Of a stretch of 64,000 nt of DNA, positions 43,996 through 53,220 are shown one piece after another. Source of the stretch: Terriglobia bacterium (GTDB lineage Bacteria; Acidobacteriota; Terriglobia; Terriglobales; Acidobacteriaceae); assembly GCA_020073165.1 (NCBI GenBank), contig JAIQFP010000004.1:62001-126000 (forward strand), given 5' to 3'. Numbering within the stretch: position 1 is the stretch's first letter; the number at the start of each line of letters is the position of its first letter. The notes beneath the pieces were generated by a model. That model made no database searches. It had not been told where the DNA came from and saw only the letters and a list, made by a program, of their open reading frames with translations. The translations under genes were made by a program, and so were the position numbers.

Positions 43996-46569
43996 ATGCC
44001 TAACAGAATCGGCCGTTTCGACATACTCAGTGAAATCACCAATTCGTCGACCGGGTCGGTCTACAAAGCCTCCGATCCGGAAAGCGGACAAACGGTGGCG
44101 CTCAAGACCCTCAAGTTGGAGGCGTTCGGAGACCAGGCGGCGGCCCTGTTGCAGAGCGTGCTGGAGGAAGCCGAGACCACCAAGTCCCTGAACAGTCATA
44201 ACATCGCCCTGGTGTACGGAGCCGGGGAGCTGGAGGGCTTGTTCTGCGCCGCGCTGGAGTACGTGCAGGGCAACAGCATCGCGACCATGCTGGCGCGGAA
44301 AGAAGGCTTCTCCATCTGGGACTTGCAGGACATCGCGCGCCAGACCTGCCAGGGTCTGGACCACGCCCATGCCAAAGCTGTATTCCATTACAGCCTGGAG
44401 CCGGCCAAGATCATGGTCCAGTGGGATGGCACGGTCAAGATGCTGGGTTTCGGAGTTTCCCTGATGAGCGCGCATGCGCAGCATGCTTCCGGCCAGCCGA
44501 CCGAAGTTCTGCACTACATGTCTCCCGAGCAGTTGCGCGGGGAATCGCTGGATGCGCGCTCCAACCTGTTCAGCCTGGGTGCCGTCCTTTATGAGATGGT
44601 GACCGAGCGCAAGGCCTTCGAGGGCGCAGATGCGGACCAGGTGCGGCAGCAGATTCTGGAGCAGATGCCGACCGCTCCCATCCAGATCAACCGCAAGATC
44701 CATCCTGCCCTCAGTGAAGTGATCATGAAGGCGCTGGCCAAGGCGCCGCAAGAGCGGCATCAGTCGGGCCAGGAGTTGGTCAACGATCTGGAGCGGTGCA
44801 AGGAAAGCCCGACCAAGACCGCGGCCAAAGCCGCCCAACCGACGCAGGGGTTAAATCTGCCGCCGAAGCAAAAGCCGGCAGCCAGCGCTCCTCAGCCGGT
44901 AAAGCAGGCCCCAGTGGCTGCCGCACCTCCGAAGCCGGTTGCGGCCAGGCCGGAAGCGAAGAGTCTCTCCAAGCCGCCGGCCGCAGCGGCCAGAGCAACG
45001 CAGCCAGCACCACCCGCTGTCCAGCAAGCCCCGGCCGAGTTCCAGGTTGGAAATGAAACCGACACCCAGCCGACCGTTCCGGAGTGGAAGGCAGCCGCGG
45101 CTGCCGCCGGTTGGAGCGGTGCGGGCACCGGCCCATCACCCGAAACGCCAAGGCGGACACCCAAGCTCGACCCCACGGAACAATTCATCAGTTCCTGCGT
45201 GAAGGCCTCCGTGGATGCACTGGCCGGCGAGCAAAGCAAGATGTCGGCGGCGACGGCGGAGCCGGAAGTGGAGACTCCCAGCATCAAAGTCGATCCCATG
45301 ATGGCTGAGCCCAACGAAGATGCCGGGTCCCATTCCCGCAGCTTCTCGGAAATTGACGAATTGCCGCCCCTAAAAGAGATCTACATCGCACCCCCATCGC
45401 CGCCTGCACCCGAGGTGTCGGCTGCGGTGCACGAGCCGGCCGTAACCATGTTCAGGGAGCCCGCTCCGGAGAAGCCCAGGATTCAGCCCAAGGAAGTGGC
45501 CAAGAAGGCGGTAGCGGAGATCAAGAAAACGCCGCCCAAACTTTTCGTGTACTCCGTGGCGGGGGCGATTGGATTTATTCTGCTCCTGATCGTCGCGATT
45601 GCCTTCCATATTCACAATGAGAATGCCGATGAGGACAGCGACCTAACCCAGTCTTCTCCGGCAGCGGTAGCAGCGACGACTCAGCCCAGTGGGCGCCGGT
45701 CAGCAGCTCCGGTGCAGGCGCCAGCAGCGCAGACTCCACCCCAGGGGCAGGCAGTAGAGCCAGAACCGGTCATGGAGCAGCCGGCTGAAGTTTCGGTCAA
45801 GCCCAAATACAACAACCGAAGGAAGCCAGCAAGAACGCCCGCGCCGGCGCCGGTGGCGGTTCCGGGACAGCTGACCGTGAACTCGACACCAGAAGGAGCG
45901 CAGTTTCACTTCGACGGCCACAACGACGCCAGTTGGGTCACACCGTACAATCTGACAGGATTGACGCCTGGCCAACACACGGTGACGGTGACCAAGCCGG
46001 GATACGCGTCGGAGACCCGCAATATCGAGGTGGCCTCGGGCAGCAAGTCTTTCCTGGTAGTGCAATTGGCGCCCCTGACGGCCTCGGTCTCCGTCGCCAG
46101 CGAACCTGCGGGGGCGGCCATCTTCCTGGATGGCAAAGACACCGGCCACGTGACCCCGGCCCAGATCTCAGTGAACAGGCCCGGCGAACACACCGTGCTT
46201 CTGAAGAAGATGGGTTATTTGGAGGAAACCGCCACTGCCAACCTGCAAGCAGGACAGGTTTTTCACTTCGCGCCGGCGTTGCGGGCATTGGGCTCCACGG
46301 ACGATATCAAGACCGTGAGCAAGTTCAAGAAAGTGTTTGGGGGCGGCGACCCGGCAGGCATGGGCACGGTCAGCATCAAGACGCAGCCCAAGGGAGCCCA
46401 GATTGCCGTCAACCAGAGGATCATCGACAAGGTTTCGCCGGTGCAGTTTTACCTGAATCCCGGGACCTATGTGATCGATGTGACGATGTCGGGATTCAAG
46501 CCGCTGCGTCGCGTCATTAATGTCGACAAAGGCGGTAAGGTCGCATTGGACGAGACCCTGGAACGCTAG
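43996..46569 (+). CDS. Pseudokinase-fold membrane protein with three PEGA repeats
   Basis: The 857 residues begin with a Ser/Thr-kinase fold (about 7-275). Lys37 (VALK) is kept, but the active site is lost: the Gly loop is TNSSTGSVY, HRD is His131-Tyr132-Ser133, the following Lys is Glu135, the metal Asn is Lys138, DFG is Gly151-Phe-Gly, and the helix-F Asp is Asn190. Phosphotransfer is therefore very unlikely. A long Pro/Ala-rich linker leads to a membrane helix (about 515-538). Outside it are a second linker and three PEGA domains (about 625-690, 694-760, 789-857), which typically bind S-layer or wall-like surfaces. It probably acts as a scaffold or allosteric signal protein. Confidence 0.88.
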   Translation: MPNRIGRFDILSEITNSSTGSVYKASDPESGQTVALKTLKLEAFGDQAAALLQSVLEEAETTKSLNSHNIALVYGAGELEGLFCAALEYVQGNSIATMLARKEGFSIWDLQDIARQTCQGLDHAHAKAVFHYSLEPAKIMVQWDGTVKMLGFGVSLMSAHAQHASGQPTEVLHYMSPEQLRGESLDARSNLFSLGAVLYEMVTERKAFEGADADQVRQQILEQMPTAPIQINRKIHPALSEVIMKALAKAPQERHQSGQELVNDLERCKESPTKTAAKAAQPTQGLNLPPKQKPAASAPQPVKQAPVAAAPPKPVAARPEAKSLSKPPAAAARATQPAPPAVQQAPAEFQVGNETDTQPTVPEWKAAAAAAGWSGAGTGPSPETPRRTPKLDPTEQFISSCVKASVDALAGEQSKMSAATAEPEVETPSIKVDPMMAEPNEDAGSHSRSFSEIDELPPLKEIYIAPPSPPAPEVSAAVHEPAVTMFREPAPEKPRIQPKEVAKKAVAEIKKTPPKLFVYSVAGAIGFILLLIVAIAFHIHNENADEDSDLTQSSPAAVAATTQPSGRRSAAPVQAPAAQTPPQGQAVEPEPVMEQPAEVSVKPKYNNRRKPARTPAPAPVAVPGQLTVNSTPEGAQFHFDGHNDASWVTPYNLTGLTPGQHTVTVTKPGYASETRNIEVASGSKSFLVVQLAPLTASVSVASEPAGAAIFLDGKDTGHVTPAQISVNRPGEHTVLLKKMGYLEETATANLQAGQVFHFAPALRALGSTDDIKTVSKFKKVFGGGDPAGMGTVSIKTQPKGAQIAVNQRIIDKVSPVQFYLNPGTYVIDVTMSGFKPLRRVINVDKGGKVALDETLER

Positions 46570-46595
46570 CCACGCCGGTTCGCACGGCCAGCCGA

Positions 46596-46632
46596 GGCCC
46601 GCTTCCGAGTTGGGAGCGGGCCATCTTCTTTC
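46596..46632 (+). terminator. Rho-independent terminator after the pseudokinase gene
   Basis: An 11-bp stem (GGCCCGCTTCC / GGGAGCGGGCC, one wobble pair) with a 5-base loop, followed by ATCTTCTTTC, 27 bases after the stop codon. Confidence 0.75.
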
Positions 46633-46835
46633 GCGAGTATTCGTTCCGTGATTTCCACACTGGTAAGGCTGAATTTACCGATGTTTAATCAAGCAGAAAT
46701 AATTCCGCAATGTCGCTCCCTTATTGTTCTCTGAAACCGATTCTCCAGCGCTGAAGTCAACCCCGTACCTCGCCCATCTTTCCGGGTGTGCCACCCGCCC
46801 GGTGCAACTGGGACTTCCGTCATGGAGGATAGATG

Positions 46836-48392
46836 ATGCTACGCAATCCACTCTCTGCAATGAATTCCAGACAAGCGATGGCCGCGCTGATGGTCCTGAC
46901 CACAGCCCTGGCAACGACGGTTACGCCTGCCTATGCCGGCACGAGCGCTGCGCCTACAACTACGCCGATCAAGCACGTAGTGGTGATCTTCCAGGAGAAC
47001 GTCTCCTTCGACCACTATTTCGGAACTTACCCAAATGCCGCCAATACTGCCGGCGAACCGAAATTTGTGGCGCATCCGGGCACACCCGGAGTGAATGGCT
47101 TCAGCACTGCCGTTGCGAACTACAATCTGAACCTGACCAATCCCTTCCGCCTGGACCGCTCGCAAAATTACACCTGCGATCAGGACCACGATTACATGCC
47201 AGAACAGCAGGGATACGATGCCGGCCTCCTCGACAAGTTTGTGCAATTTCTGGGAGTAGGCTCCGACGGCAGTTGCAACGACTATGGCCACGGTCCGTCG
47301 CTGGTGATGGGTTATTACGATGGCAACACCGTCACCGCGTTGTGGAACTACGCACAGTTTTTCGCGATGAGCGACAACTCCTACAACACGACCTATGGTC
47401 CGTCGACGCCGGGCGCGCTTAACTTGGTCTCGGGCAATACGTCGCCGTACGATCCTGCGCATACCATCGGCGATATTTCCAACGACGTCGCCGACACCAG
47501 CGTGATTGGCGACCCCGACCCGTACTATGACGATTGCGGCAGTCCCGAACAGCTGGCGGTCACCGGCACCAACATCGGCGATCTGCTCAACAATAAGGGC
47601 GTGACCTGGGGCTGGTTCGAAGGCGGATTCAAACCCACCACGCCCTGGAACGGCACCAACCCGGCCGTATGCGGCGCCACTACCAACAACCTCGGGGGCG
47701 TTCCTCAGAAGGACTACAGCGCCCACCATGAACCGTTCCAGTATTACGCGCAATCGGCGAACCCGCACCACCTGCCCCCGACCTCGACCAGCATGATCGG
47801 TCTCACCGACCAGGCCAACCATCAGTACGATCTGACCGACTTCTGGAACGCGGTGTACTCCGGGAATTTCCCCGCCGTCAGCTTCCTCAAGGCCAAGCGG
47901 TCGCAGGACGGTCACTCCGGATACTCTTCGCCGCTGGATGAGCAGATCTTCATGGTGAGCACCATCAACCAGTTGCAGACTTTGCCGGAGTGGAGCAGCA
48001 CCCTCGTCGTGATTTCCTACGACGACTCCGACGGCTGGTACGACCACCAGATGGGGCCGATCGTGAAGCAGTCCATTACCAGCCAGGATGCGCTGACCGG
48101 TCCGGGGATGTGCGGAAGCATCAATAGCGATGGTATCGGCGGGCGTTGCGGTTACGGTCCGCGGCTGCCGCTGCTGGTGATCTCGCCCTACGCCAAGAAG
48201 AACCACGTGGACAGCACGCTGACGGACCAGAGCTCGATCCTGAGCTTTATCGAGAGCAACTGGTCCACGGGACAGATCGGCGGCGCTTCTTTCGACGCTC
48301 TAGCCGGACCCTTGACCAACATGCTCGACTTCACCACCAAGCGTACCGACAAACTGATTCTGGATCCGGTAACCGGAGAGCGGACGAAATAG
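46836..48392 (+). CDS. Exported phosphoesterase (phospholipase C/acid phosphatase AcpA family)
   Basis: A 518-residue enzyme with a signal peptide (about 15-34). The PF04185 core begins with IKHVVVIFQENVSFDHYFGTYP, whose Glu-Asn pair and following residues bind metal; later blocks include SYDDSDGWYDHQ and PRLPLLVISPYAKKN. The family includes bacterial phospholipases C and AcpA-type acid phosphatases, which release phosphate from lipids or other esters. ATG 46836 has the better spacing from GGAGG than the ATG just before it. It is transcribed alone with a strong hairpin downstream. Confidence 0.85.
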   Translation: MLRNPLSAMNSRQAMAALMVLTTALATTVTPAYAGTSAAPTTTPIKHVVVIFQENVSFDHYFGTYPNAANTAGEPKFVAHPGTPGVNGFSTAVANYNLNLTNPFRLDRSQNYTCDQDHDYMPEQQGYDAGLLDKFVQFLGVGSDGSCNDYGHGPSLVMGYYDGNTVTALWNYAQFFAMSDNSYNTTYGPSTPGALNLVSGNTSPYDPAHTIGDISNDVADTSVIGDPDPYYDDCGSPEQLAVTGTNIGDLLNNKGVTWGWFEGGFKPTTPWNGTNPAVCGATTNNLGGVPQKDYSAHHEPFQYYAQSANPHHLPPTSTSMIGLTDQANHQYDLTDFWNAVYSGNFPAVSFLKAKRSQDGHSGYSSPLDEQIFMVSTINQLQTLPEWSSTLVVISYDDSDGWYDHQMGPIVKQSITSQDALTGPGMCGSINSDGIGGRCGYGPRLPLLVISPYAKKNHVDSTLTDQSSILSFIESNWSTGQIGGASFDALAGPLTNMLDFTTKRTDKLILDPVTGERTK

Positions 48393-48419
48393 TCCACGCT
48401 CCGGCTCTGGTTTTGGGAC

Positions 48420-48466
48420 AAAGGCCGCGTGAGTCTGCCCGTCGTGGTAGAACTCAAGCGGCCTTT
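48420..48466 (+). terminator. Hairpin after the phosphoesterase gene
   Basis: Arms AAAGGCCGC (48420-48428) and GCGGCCTTT (48458-48466) are perfectly complementary; inside them GAGT/ACTC can extend the stem. The 3' arm ends in TTT. Confidence 0.55.
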
Positions 48467-48593
48467 CCTGGTAGGGGAATTGTCCGGGGAAACCATGCGC
48501 GGCCGGCGCGAAATCACGTCACCACTATGGGTGACCGTCGTCACAGAAGGCTGATTTCAACTGGGATAAAAAAAGGCCACGGAGTGAGGACCT

Positions 48594-49052
48594 GTGGCCA
48601 AAAGCATTCTCAATCCATCGTATCCCGAGCTATGGCAAGCGCTGGACGGGCTGAAGTCGGTCCGCACATACGCCGAGGGAACTCCCGTGTTTCAGGTAGG
48701 AAGGCCCGCCGACGGCATCTATCTGGTTGAAAAGGGGGAGGTTCGGCTTACGATGCCGTCATCGCAGAAGGTCGAGCGCACGTTTGAAATCGCCGGCCCC
48801 GGAACCGTCCTAGGTTTGAGCGAGACCATGACCGGTGAGGCCCACAAGCTAAGCGCAGAGGCCGCCAGCCAAGCCCAGCTCGCCTACGTAGAGCGCGGGT
48901 CGTTGCTGGAATTCCTGCGGGAGCACCACCAGGTCTGCCTGCAGATCGTGCGCCTCTTGAGCGAGGACTTGCACGGGCTGTATCAGCGCTTTCAATGCAT
49001 GAGTTCGGAAGAGAAGGCCCGCCGGAAAGCCAGCCCGGCCAGTGTGAATTGA
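48594..49052 (+). CDS. Cyclic-nucleotide-binding domain protein without DNA-binding domain
   Basis: A 152-residue protein consisting of one cNMP-binding (CAP_ED) domain (about 15-130; EGTPVFQVGRPADGIYLVEKGEVRL and GPGTVLGLSETMTGE). The usual C-terminal helix-turn-helix of CRP/FNR is absent; the protein ends in a short charged helix. The phosphate-binding cassette lacks the classic R-[ST]-A, so cAMP binding is doubtful. A GTG start at 48594 follows GAGGACCT. It may act by protein-protein contact. Alone in its transcription unit. Confidence 0.75.
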   Translation: MAKSILNPSYPELWQALDGLKSVRTYAEGTPVFQVGRPADGIYLVEKGEVRLTMPSSQKVERTFEIAGPGTVLGLSETMTGEAHKLSAEAASQAQLAYVERGSLLEFLREHHQVCLQIVRLLSEDLHGLYQRFQCMSSEEKARRKASPASVN

Positions 49053-49077
49053 CCGGAGTCCGGCAGGGCACCAGAAG

Positions 49078-49106
49078 AAGAGCCGCCGAGATTGCCGGCG
49101 GCTCTT
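49078..49106. terminator. Bidirectional terminator between convergent genes
   Basis: A perfect 11-bp stem AAGAGCCGCCG / CGGCGGCTCTT with a 7-base loop, A-rich on the left and T-rich on the right, sits between the cNMP-domain gene and the Gly/Tyr-rich protein gene. Confidence 0.85.
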
Positions 49107-49141
49107 TACTTTGCCCAAAAGTGGAGCCTGATGCGGGCTGT

Positions 49142-49774
49142 TTAGTAGCGACGGAACGCAGACTGGTAACCGGTGCGATAGCCGTTGGCATACTGGGCCC
49201 GGTAGGCATCCTTGCTGCCGTATTCGCTGCGGTACCCATGGTCCTCGTCGTCATACTTGCCGCGGGGATTGGGGTTGTACGGCTTGTTTGTCGCCGTGTC
49301 CTCGCGCGCCACGGACGCTCCATCCTGGTAGCCGATGTTGTACCCGACATTACCGCGGCCCCACGAGCCGTACGGGTAGTGCCCGTCGTTGATGGGGCGG
49401 ATGTCGTCACGGTCGCCATCGCCGTCACCCCACCCGCCACGGTTCACCGAGCGGTAGCCGGCCTGGAAGCCATTGCGGTAGCCGTCCCGATACGAGTTTT
49501 GAAACACCTGCACCGGTCCCATCCAGGATTGGTAGCCGCGTGTGGCCTGGCGCCAATCCGGAGTTTGATAGTCGTTGGGGTCCCGTTCCCGGCCTTCGTG
49601 CTGGCCTTGGCTGTAGCCGTCGCGATAACCATTCTGATATCCGTACTGTTCCGCCTGACCGTAGCCCCGTGAGTAATAGCGGCCATCATCGTCGGCGTCG
49701 CGCTGGGCGAGAGCCAAGCCGCTCAGCACCACTGTCACCGCCACTGCGAATGCTGCCATTCTCAATTGCCGCAT
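49142..49774 (-). CDS. Exported Gly/Tyr-rich repeat protein
   Basis: A 210-residue protein with a signal peptide ending in LALAQ. The mature part has many imperfect NGYRDGY/AGYRS-type repeats, rich in Tyr, Gly, Asp and Arg, in two blocks (about 35-65 and 95-115) and again at the C-terminus. No enzyme motif. Such repeats suggest a disordered or surface-associated structural protein. The GGGAGGAG site is better spaced for ATG 49774 than for the ATG before it. Confidence 0.65.
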   Translation of the reverse strand: MRQLRMAAFAVAVTVVLSGLALAQRDADDDGRYYSRGYGQAEQYGYQNGYRDGYSQGQHEGRERDPNDYQTPDWRQATRGYQSWMGPVQVFQNSYRDGYRNGFQAGYRSVNRGGWGDGDGDRDDIRPINDGHYPYGSWGRGNVGYNIGYQDGASVAREDTATNKPYNPNPRGKYDDEDHGYRSEYGSKDAYRAQYANGYRTGYQSAFRRY

Positions 49775-50053
49775 CATGGTCTCCTCCCACCGGGTCCCTC
49801 CGATCCTCGCTGGAAGCCGGCCTTCGTTTCTGCTCGGCCTGTCTTCCGACGGTGTCCCGGTATCTGTATCGATGGGATGCGGCGGGATCGGGATTTTGCT
49901 GCTTGCAGCGAACGTAAAGAAATGTTGTTTAACCTGAAGCGAACCTTAAGCCTGGGAGCGGGCCATCTGCATTGTTTCCAGCACCGCCGGCGCACCGCCA
50001 ATTTCCACGCGAGGTGTTAGACTTTCAGGTTTTCTTCATTGGGAGAGGCCCTC

Positions 50054-50902
50054 ATGGAAATTCAAGGGGTAGGAATAGTGGGCGCAGGCACCATGGGTAA
50101 CGGAATCGCCCACTTGTTTGCCCGCAGCGGATACCGGGTCGTGCTGTGCGATGTGGAGCAGCGCTTTCTGGATCGGGCACTGGACACCATCGGCAAGAAC
50201 CTGGATCGTGAAGTTGCCAAGAACAAGATCACCGTGGACGACAAGACCGGAGCGTTGAAACGCATTGAGCCGGTGCTCGACCGCTCGAAACTTGCGGCTT
50301 GCGATTTCGTGGTGGAAGCAGCCACCGAGAAATTCGAGATCAAGGCGGAGATCTTGCGTGACCTCGACCGCCTCTGCCGGCCGGAGATTATCTTGGCGTC
50401 GAACACCTCATCGATCTCCATTACCAGGCTGGCAGCATTGACCAAGCGGCCTGACAAAGTGATTGGGATGCACTTCTTCAACCCGGTGCCGGTGATGAAG
50501 CTGGTGGAAGTGATCCGCGGGCTCGCGACCACCAACGAAACCTATCAGGCAGTGCGCGACCTGGCCGCCAAGCTGGACAAGACTCCGGTGGAGGTAAACG
50601 ATGCCCCGGGCTTTGTCTCCAACCGGGTGCTCATGCCGCTGCTGAATGAAGCCATGTACGCGGTGATGGAAGGGGTGGCGACCGCCGAGGCGGTGGATGA
50701 AGTTTTCAAGCTGGGCATGGCGCATCCCATGGGGCCGCTGACCCTGGCGGATTTCATCGGCCTCGATGTCTGCCTCGATATTATGAGAGTGCTACAGGAC
50801 GGGTTCGGCGATCCCAAATACCGGCCGTGCCCGCTGCTCATCAAGATGGTGGATGCGGGCTGGCTGGGACGCAAAAGCGGGAGAGGTTTCTACAAATACT
50901 AG
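50054..50902 (+). CDS. hbd: 3-hydroxyacyl-CoA (3-hydroxybutyryl-CoA) dehydrogenase
   Basis: The 282 residues match the short monofunctional family. The NAD-binding motif is VGIVGAGTMGNGIA; later blocks are the conserved SNTSSISIT, IGMHFFNPVPVMKLVEVI (catalytic His), and the C-terminal domain APGFVSNRVLMPLLNEA. It interconverts 3-hydroxyacyl-CoA and 3-oxoacyl-CoA in fatty-acid or butanoate metabolism. ATG 50054 begins the conserved start after GAGAGG. It is a single gene with no other beta-oxidation gene next to it. Confidence 0.93.
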   Translation: MEIQGVGIVGAGTMGNGIAHLFARSGYRVVLCDVEQRFLDRALDTIGKNLDREVAKNKITVDDKTGALKRIEPVLDRSKLAACDFVVEAATEKFEIKAEILRDLDRLCRPEIILASNTSSISITRLAALTKRPDKVIGMHFFNPVPVMKLVEVIRGLATTNETYQAVRDLAAKLDKTPVEVNDAPGFVSNRVLMPLLNEAMYAVMEGVATAEAVDEVFKLGMAHPMGPLTLADFIGLDVCLDIMRVLQDGFGDPKYRPCPLLIKMVDAGWLGRKSGRGFYKY

Positions 50903-50978
50903 GGATTGCGATCGCTGATTTTCGACAGACGCTTGAGAGGAACAACCCTGGGCCCTTGGTCCTCGCGAGAAACACCCG

Positions 50979-51335
50979 ATGGCAGATACGCAGCAGAGCA
51001 AACGTGACGTTCTGATTTACCTTCTCGGTGCTCTGTTGGGCTTGGTTGCCGGATGCCTCGACGTGCAGATCGGCGACCTGCTGCTTACGGCGCTGTTCGT
51101 ACTCGCATCTACCATGCTGCTGGGGGCGCTGCGGCCGCACAAGCCCTGGCGATGGATGCTTGTGGTCGCAGCCTTCGTTCCCATTCTGCAAATGCTTGCC
51201 TATCTCTTGCTGACAGAGAAGCCGTATCGGGCGCAGATTTACGAATCGTTCCTCGGGTTCCTCACGGGCACTGCGGGTGCTTATGCCGGGTCTGCGGGCA
51301 GACGGGCATTCGATGTAATTTTCGGGGGGAAGTGA
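50979..51335 (+). CDS. Small integral membrane protein of unknown function
   Basis: A 118-residue protein with about three membrane helices (LLGALLGLVAGCLDVQIG; LLTALFVLASTMLLGAL; WMLVVAAFVPILQMLAYLLL) and a Gly/Ala-rich C-terminal stretch. No family recognised. It follows hbd by 76 bases on the same strand. Confidence 0.6.
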   Translation: MADTQQSKRDVLIYLLGALLGLVAGCLDVQIGDLLLTALFVLASTMLLGALRPHKPWRWMLVVAAFVPILQMLAYLLLTEKPYRAQIYESFLGFLTGTAGAYAGSAGRRAFDVIFGGK

Positions 51336-51392
51336 CGCTCAAAGGTCTCGCTTAACCAGATAGTTACTCCCGTTTCCACAGCGGTAAAAGGT

Positions 51393-52208
51393 ATGCTGAC
51401 GCGCATGGGTGTCTGTCTCTCGGTGCTGGCCAGCGGCAGCCGAGGCAATTGCGCGATCGTTCGCAGCTCAAAGACGCGGATTCTGGTGGATGCCGGAATC
51501 TCGTGCCGGGAAACCTTCAAACGCATGAAGGCTGCGGGCGATGATCCGCGCTCGATTTCTGCCATCCTCATTACTCACGAGCATTCCGACCATGTCTGTG
51601 GGCTGGCGGTGCTGGCTCGAAGGCTGAATGTACCGATCTTCATGACCGGGGCCACCCACCAGGCGTGGGCCAGGGCGATGCGTGATGCCGACGGCGAGCG
51701 TCCCCATCTGGACAAGCTGGAAGTGTTTTCTCCCGGGTCCAGGTTCCAGATCGGCGACATTGCGGTCACACCCTTCACTATTCCGCACGATGCCGCCGAC
51801 CCGGTAGGCTTCACCTTTCGTGCGGAAGGCGTCAAGATTGGCTTTGCCACCGATCTCGGTTACCTTCCACCGAACGTGTGCGATCACCTGAGCGGCTGCG
51901 ACGTGCTGGTGATCGAATCGAACCATGATCTGGAGATGCTGCGCGGAGGGCCTTATCCCTGGTCGGTCAAGCAACGGGTGATGAGCCGGGTGGGGCACCT
52001 TTCCAACGAGGCGCTCGCGGAATTCTTTGCCAAAGACTATGATGGAGGGGCAACATACGTGGTGCTGGCACACCTCTCCGAGCAGAACAACCATCCTGAA
52101 CTGGCCCGGGGAGCGGCGGAGAAAGCCCTGGGTTCCCGCCAGACCTTGCTGCGCAACCGCGTGTTGCTGGCGGCGCAGTCTGAGCCGCTGCAAGCGATTC
52201 AACTCTAG
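51393..52208 (+). CDS. Metallo-beta-lactamase-fold hydrolase (YycJ/WalJ-like)
   Basis: A 271-residue soluble enzyme with the MBL fold. LASGSRGNCAIVRS opens the domain, the metal motif is ITHEHSDHVCGL, and further metal ligands lie in IPHDAADPVGF, ATDLGYLP and LAHLSEQNN. The layout matches the YycJ/WalJ group of single-domain MBL phosphodiesterases or exonucleases, whose substrate is nucleic acid in studied members. A second ATG four codons downstream is possible. It precedes a small membrane protein gene by 6 bases. Confidence 0.85.
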   Translation: MLTRMGVCLSVLASGSRGNCAIVRSSKTRILVDAGISCRETFKRMKAAGDDPRSISAILITHEHSDHVCGLAVLARRLNVPIFMTGATHQAWARAMRDADGERPHLDKLEVFSPGSRFQIGDIAVTPFTIPHDAADPVGFTFRAEGVKIGFATDLGYLPPNVCDHLSGCDVLVIESNHDLEMLRGGPYPWSVKQRVMSRVGHLSNEALAEFFAKDYDGGATYVVLAHLSEQNNHPELARGAAEKALGSRQTLLRNRVLLAAQSEPLQAIQL

Positions 52209-52214
52209 TGCAGT

Positions 52215-52655
52215 ATGAGTCAGTGCGTTGATCCGATCGTTGGTAAGATCCTGGCCGGCTGGCGCTACGACATTTCCGGCATCGCGCCCGAGATGCGTGG
52301 TGACTACGAAGATCACTTCACGGCCTGCGAGCACTGCCGCGCGCGGCAGCGGTTGCATCGCACCATTGACGTCTCCCTGATTGCTCTGGCCTCGGTTTCC
52401 GCAGGTGTGTTTCTGCTGGCGTTCGGTGTGATCCGCCATTTTGGCCCGCGCCATGCCTTCTGGCTTGAACTGGCCGCGCTGGCTGGCTTTGCGCTATCTG
52501 CCCTGATCTGGCTGATTGTGGCGGTGGCTACTCCTGCGCCCATGGCGGTGGTCGACGTCGCCAAACTGGGGGCACGCCACGTGCATGACCGGCTGCCGGC
52601 GGAAATCCGGGAGCGCCTGCCCGAGGAGTTGCGCCTGAAAATCACCGGGTCATAG
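52215..52655 (+). CDS. Membrane protein with an N-terminal His/Cys motif
   Basis: A 146-residue protein. The first 45 residues contain DHFTACEHCRARQ, similar to zinc-finger-like anti-sigma starts (H-x3-C-x2-C). Two membrane helices follow (about 50-70 and 82-105), then an amphipathic tail. It may be a small anti-sigma-like or unknown membrane protein; no sigma gene is adjacent. It starts 6 bases after the MBL hydrolase and is probably co-transcribed. Confidence 0.6.
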   Translation: MSQCVDPIVGKILAGWRYDISGIAPEMRGDYEDHFTACEHCRARQRLHRTIDVSLIALASVSAGVFLLAFGVIRHFGPRHAFWLELAALAGFALSALIWLIVAVATPAPMAVVDVAKLGARHVHDRLPAEIRERLPEELRLKITGS

Positions 52656-52771
52656 CCCAATTGACCTGTCCGCCACTTCCCCAAAGTTTCAGGCGGTCGA
52701 TTGTACCTGCGCTAAAATATCCCGAGCTTGACCGAATCGAGACGGTTCGGGAGCGCATCCTACTGACAAGC

Positions 52772-53122
52772 ATGGGACGACTGCCCAAAGCGTTGGCGAT
52801 GCTTCTGCTGGTCACGGTGGCGGCTGCCACGGTGCCCGTGCAAGCGTGGGCCACACCTGCGCTGCCGCACCAGGGGTTCGGTGGCTGTCACGAACAGGCT
52901 CCGCCAGCCCCCGCGCCGGTCCCCGCAGATTACAAGTGCTGCATGGCGGGACACGGTTCGGCCATTGTGCAGGAATCCGCTGCACCGCGCCCTGTGCAAC
53001 TCCATGTCGCGTCGGCGTCTCACTTCTCACCGGCTTCGGCTCCTGTGGTGCGAGCAAACAGCTCGTGCACGCCACTGCCGCTTTCCGGTGGACCACCGGG
53101 CGGCACGCCTCTCCGCGTCTAG
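52772..53122 (+). CDS. Small exported Cys/His-containing protein, possibly copper-related
   Basis: A 116-residue protein with a signal peptide ending near AWATP. The mature start has GGCHEQ and DYKCCMAGHGSA, with Cys and His that could bind soft metals, followed by a Pro/Ser-rich tail. No family recognised with confidence. It precedes a Met/His-rich outer-membrane protein gene by about 100 bases on the same strand; a shared role in copper handling is an inference from composition. Confidence 0.55.
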   Translation: MGRLPKALAMLLLVTVAAATVPVQAWATPALPHQGFGGCHEQAPPAPAPVPADYKCCMAGHGSAIVQESAAPRPVQLHVASASHFSPASAPVVRANSSCTPLPLSGGPPGGTPLRV

Positions 53123-53220
53123 CTTCGATTCCTTCCCGCATAGCGTCCACTCCAGAGCCGGCCTTCGCCTGCTCGCGGAGTTCGTCGCATTTGGTTTCGT
53201 CATCGCGGTCGAGGTGAGGC

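Noticed and set aside
43996-46569. Active Ser/Thr kinase annotation
   Set aside because: The catalytic and metal-binding residues are replaced, although the fold is clear.
46839-48206. Open frame of 455 codons on the - strand
   Set aside because: Antisense to the phosphoesterase, which has clear family motifs.
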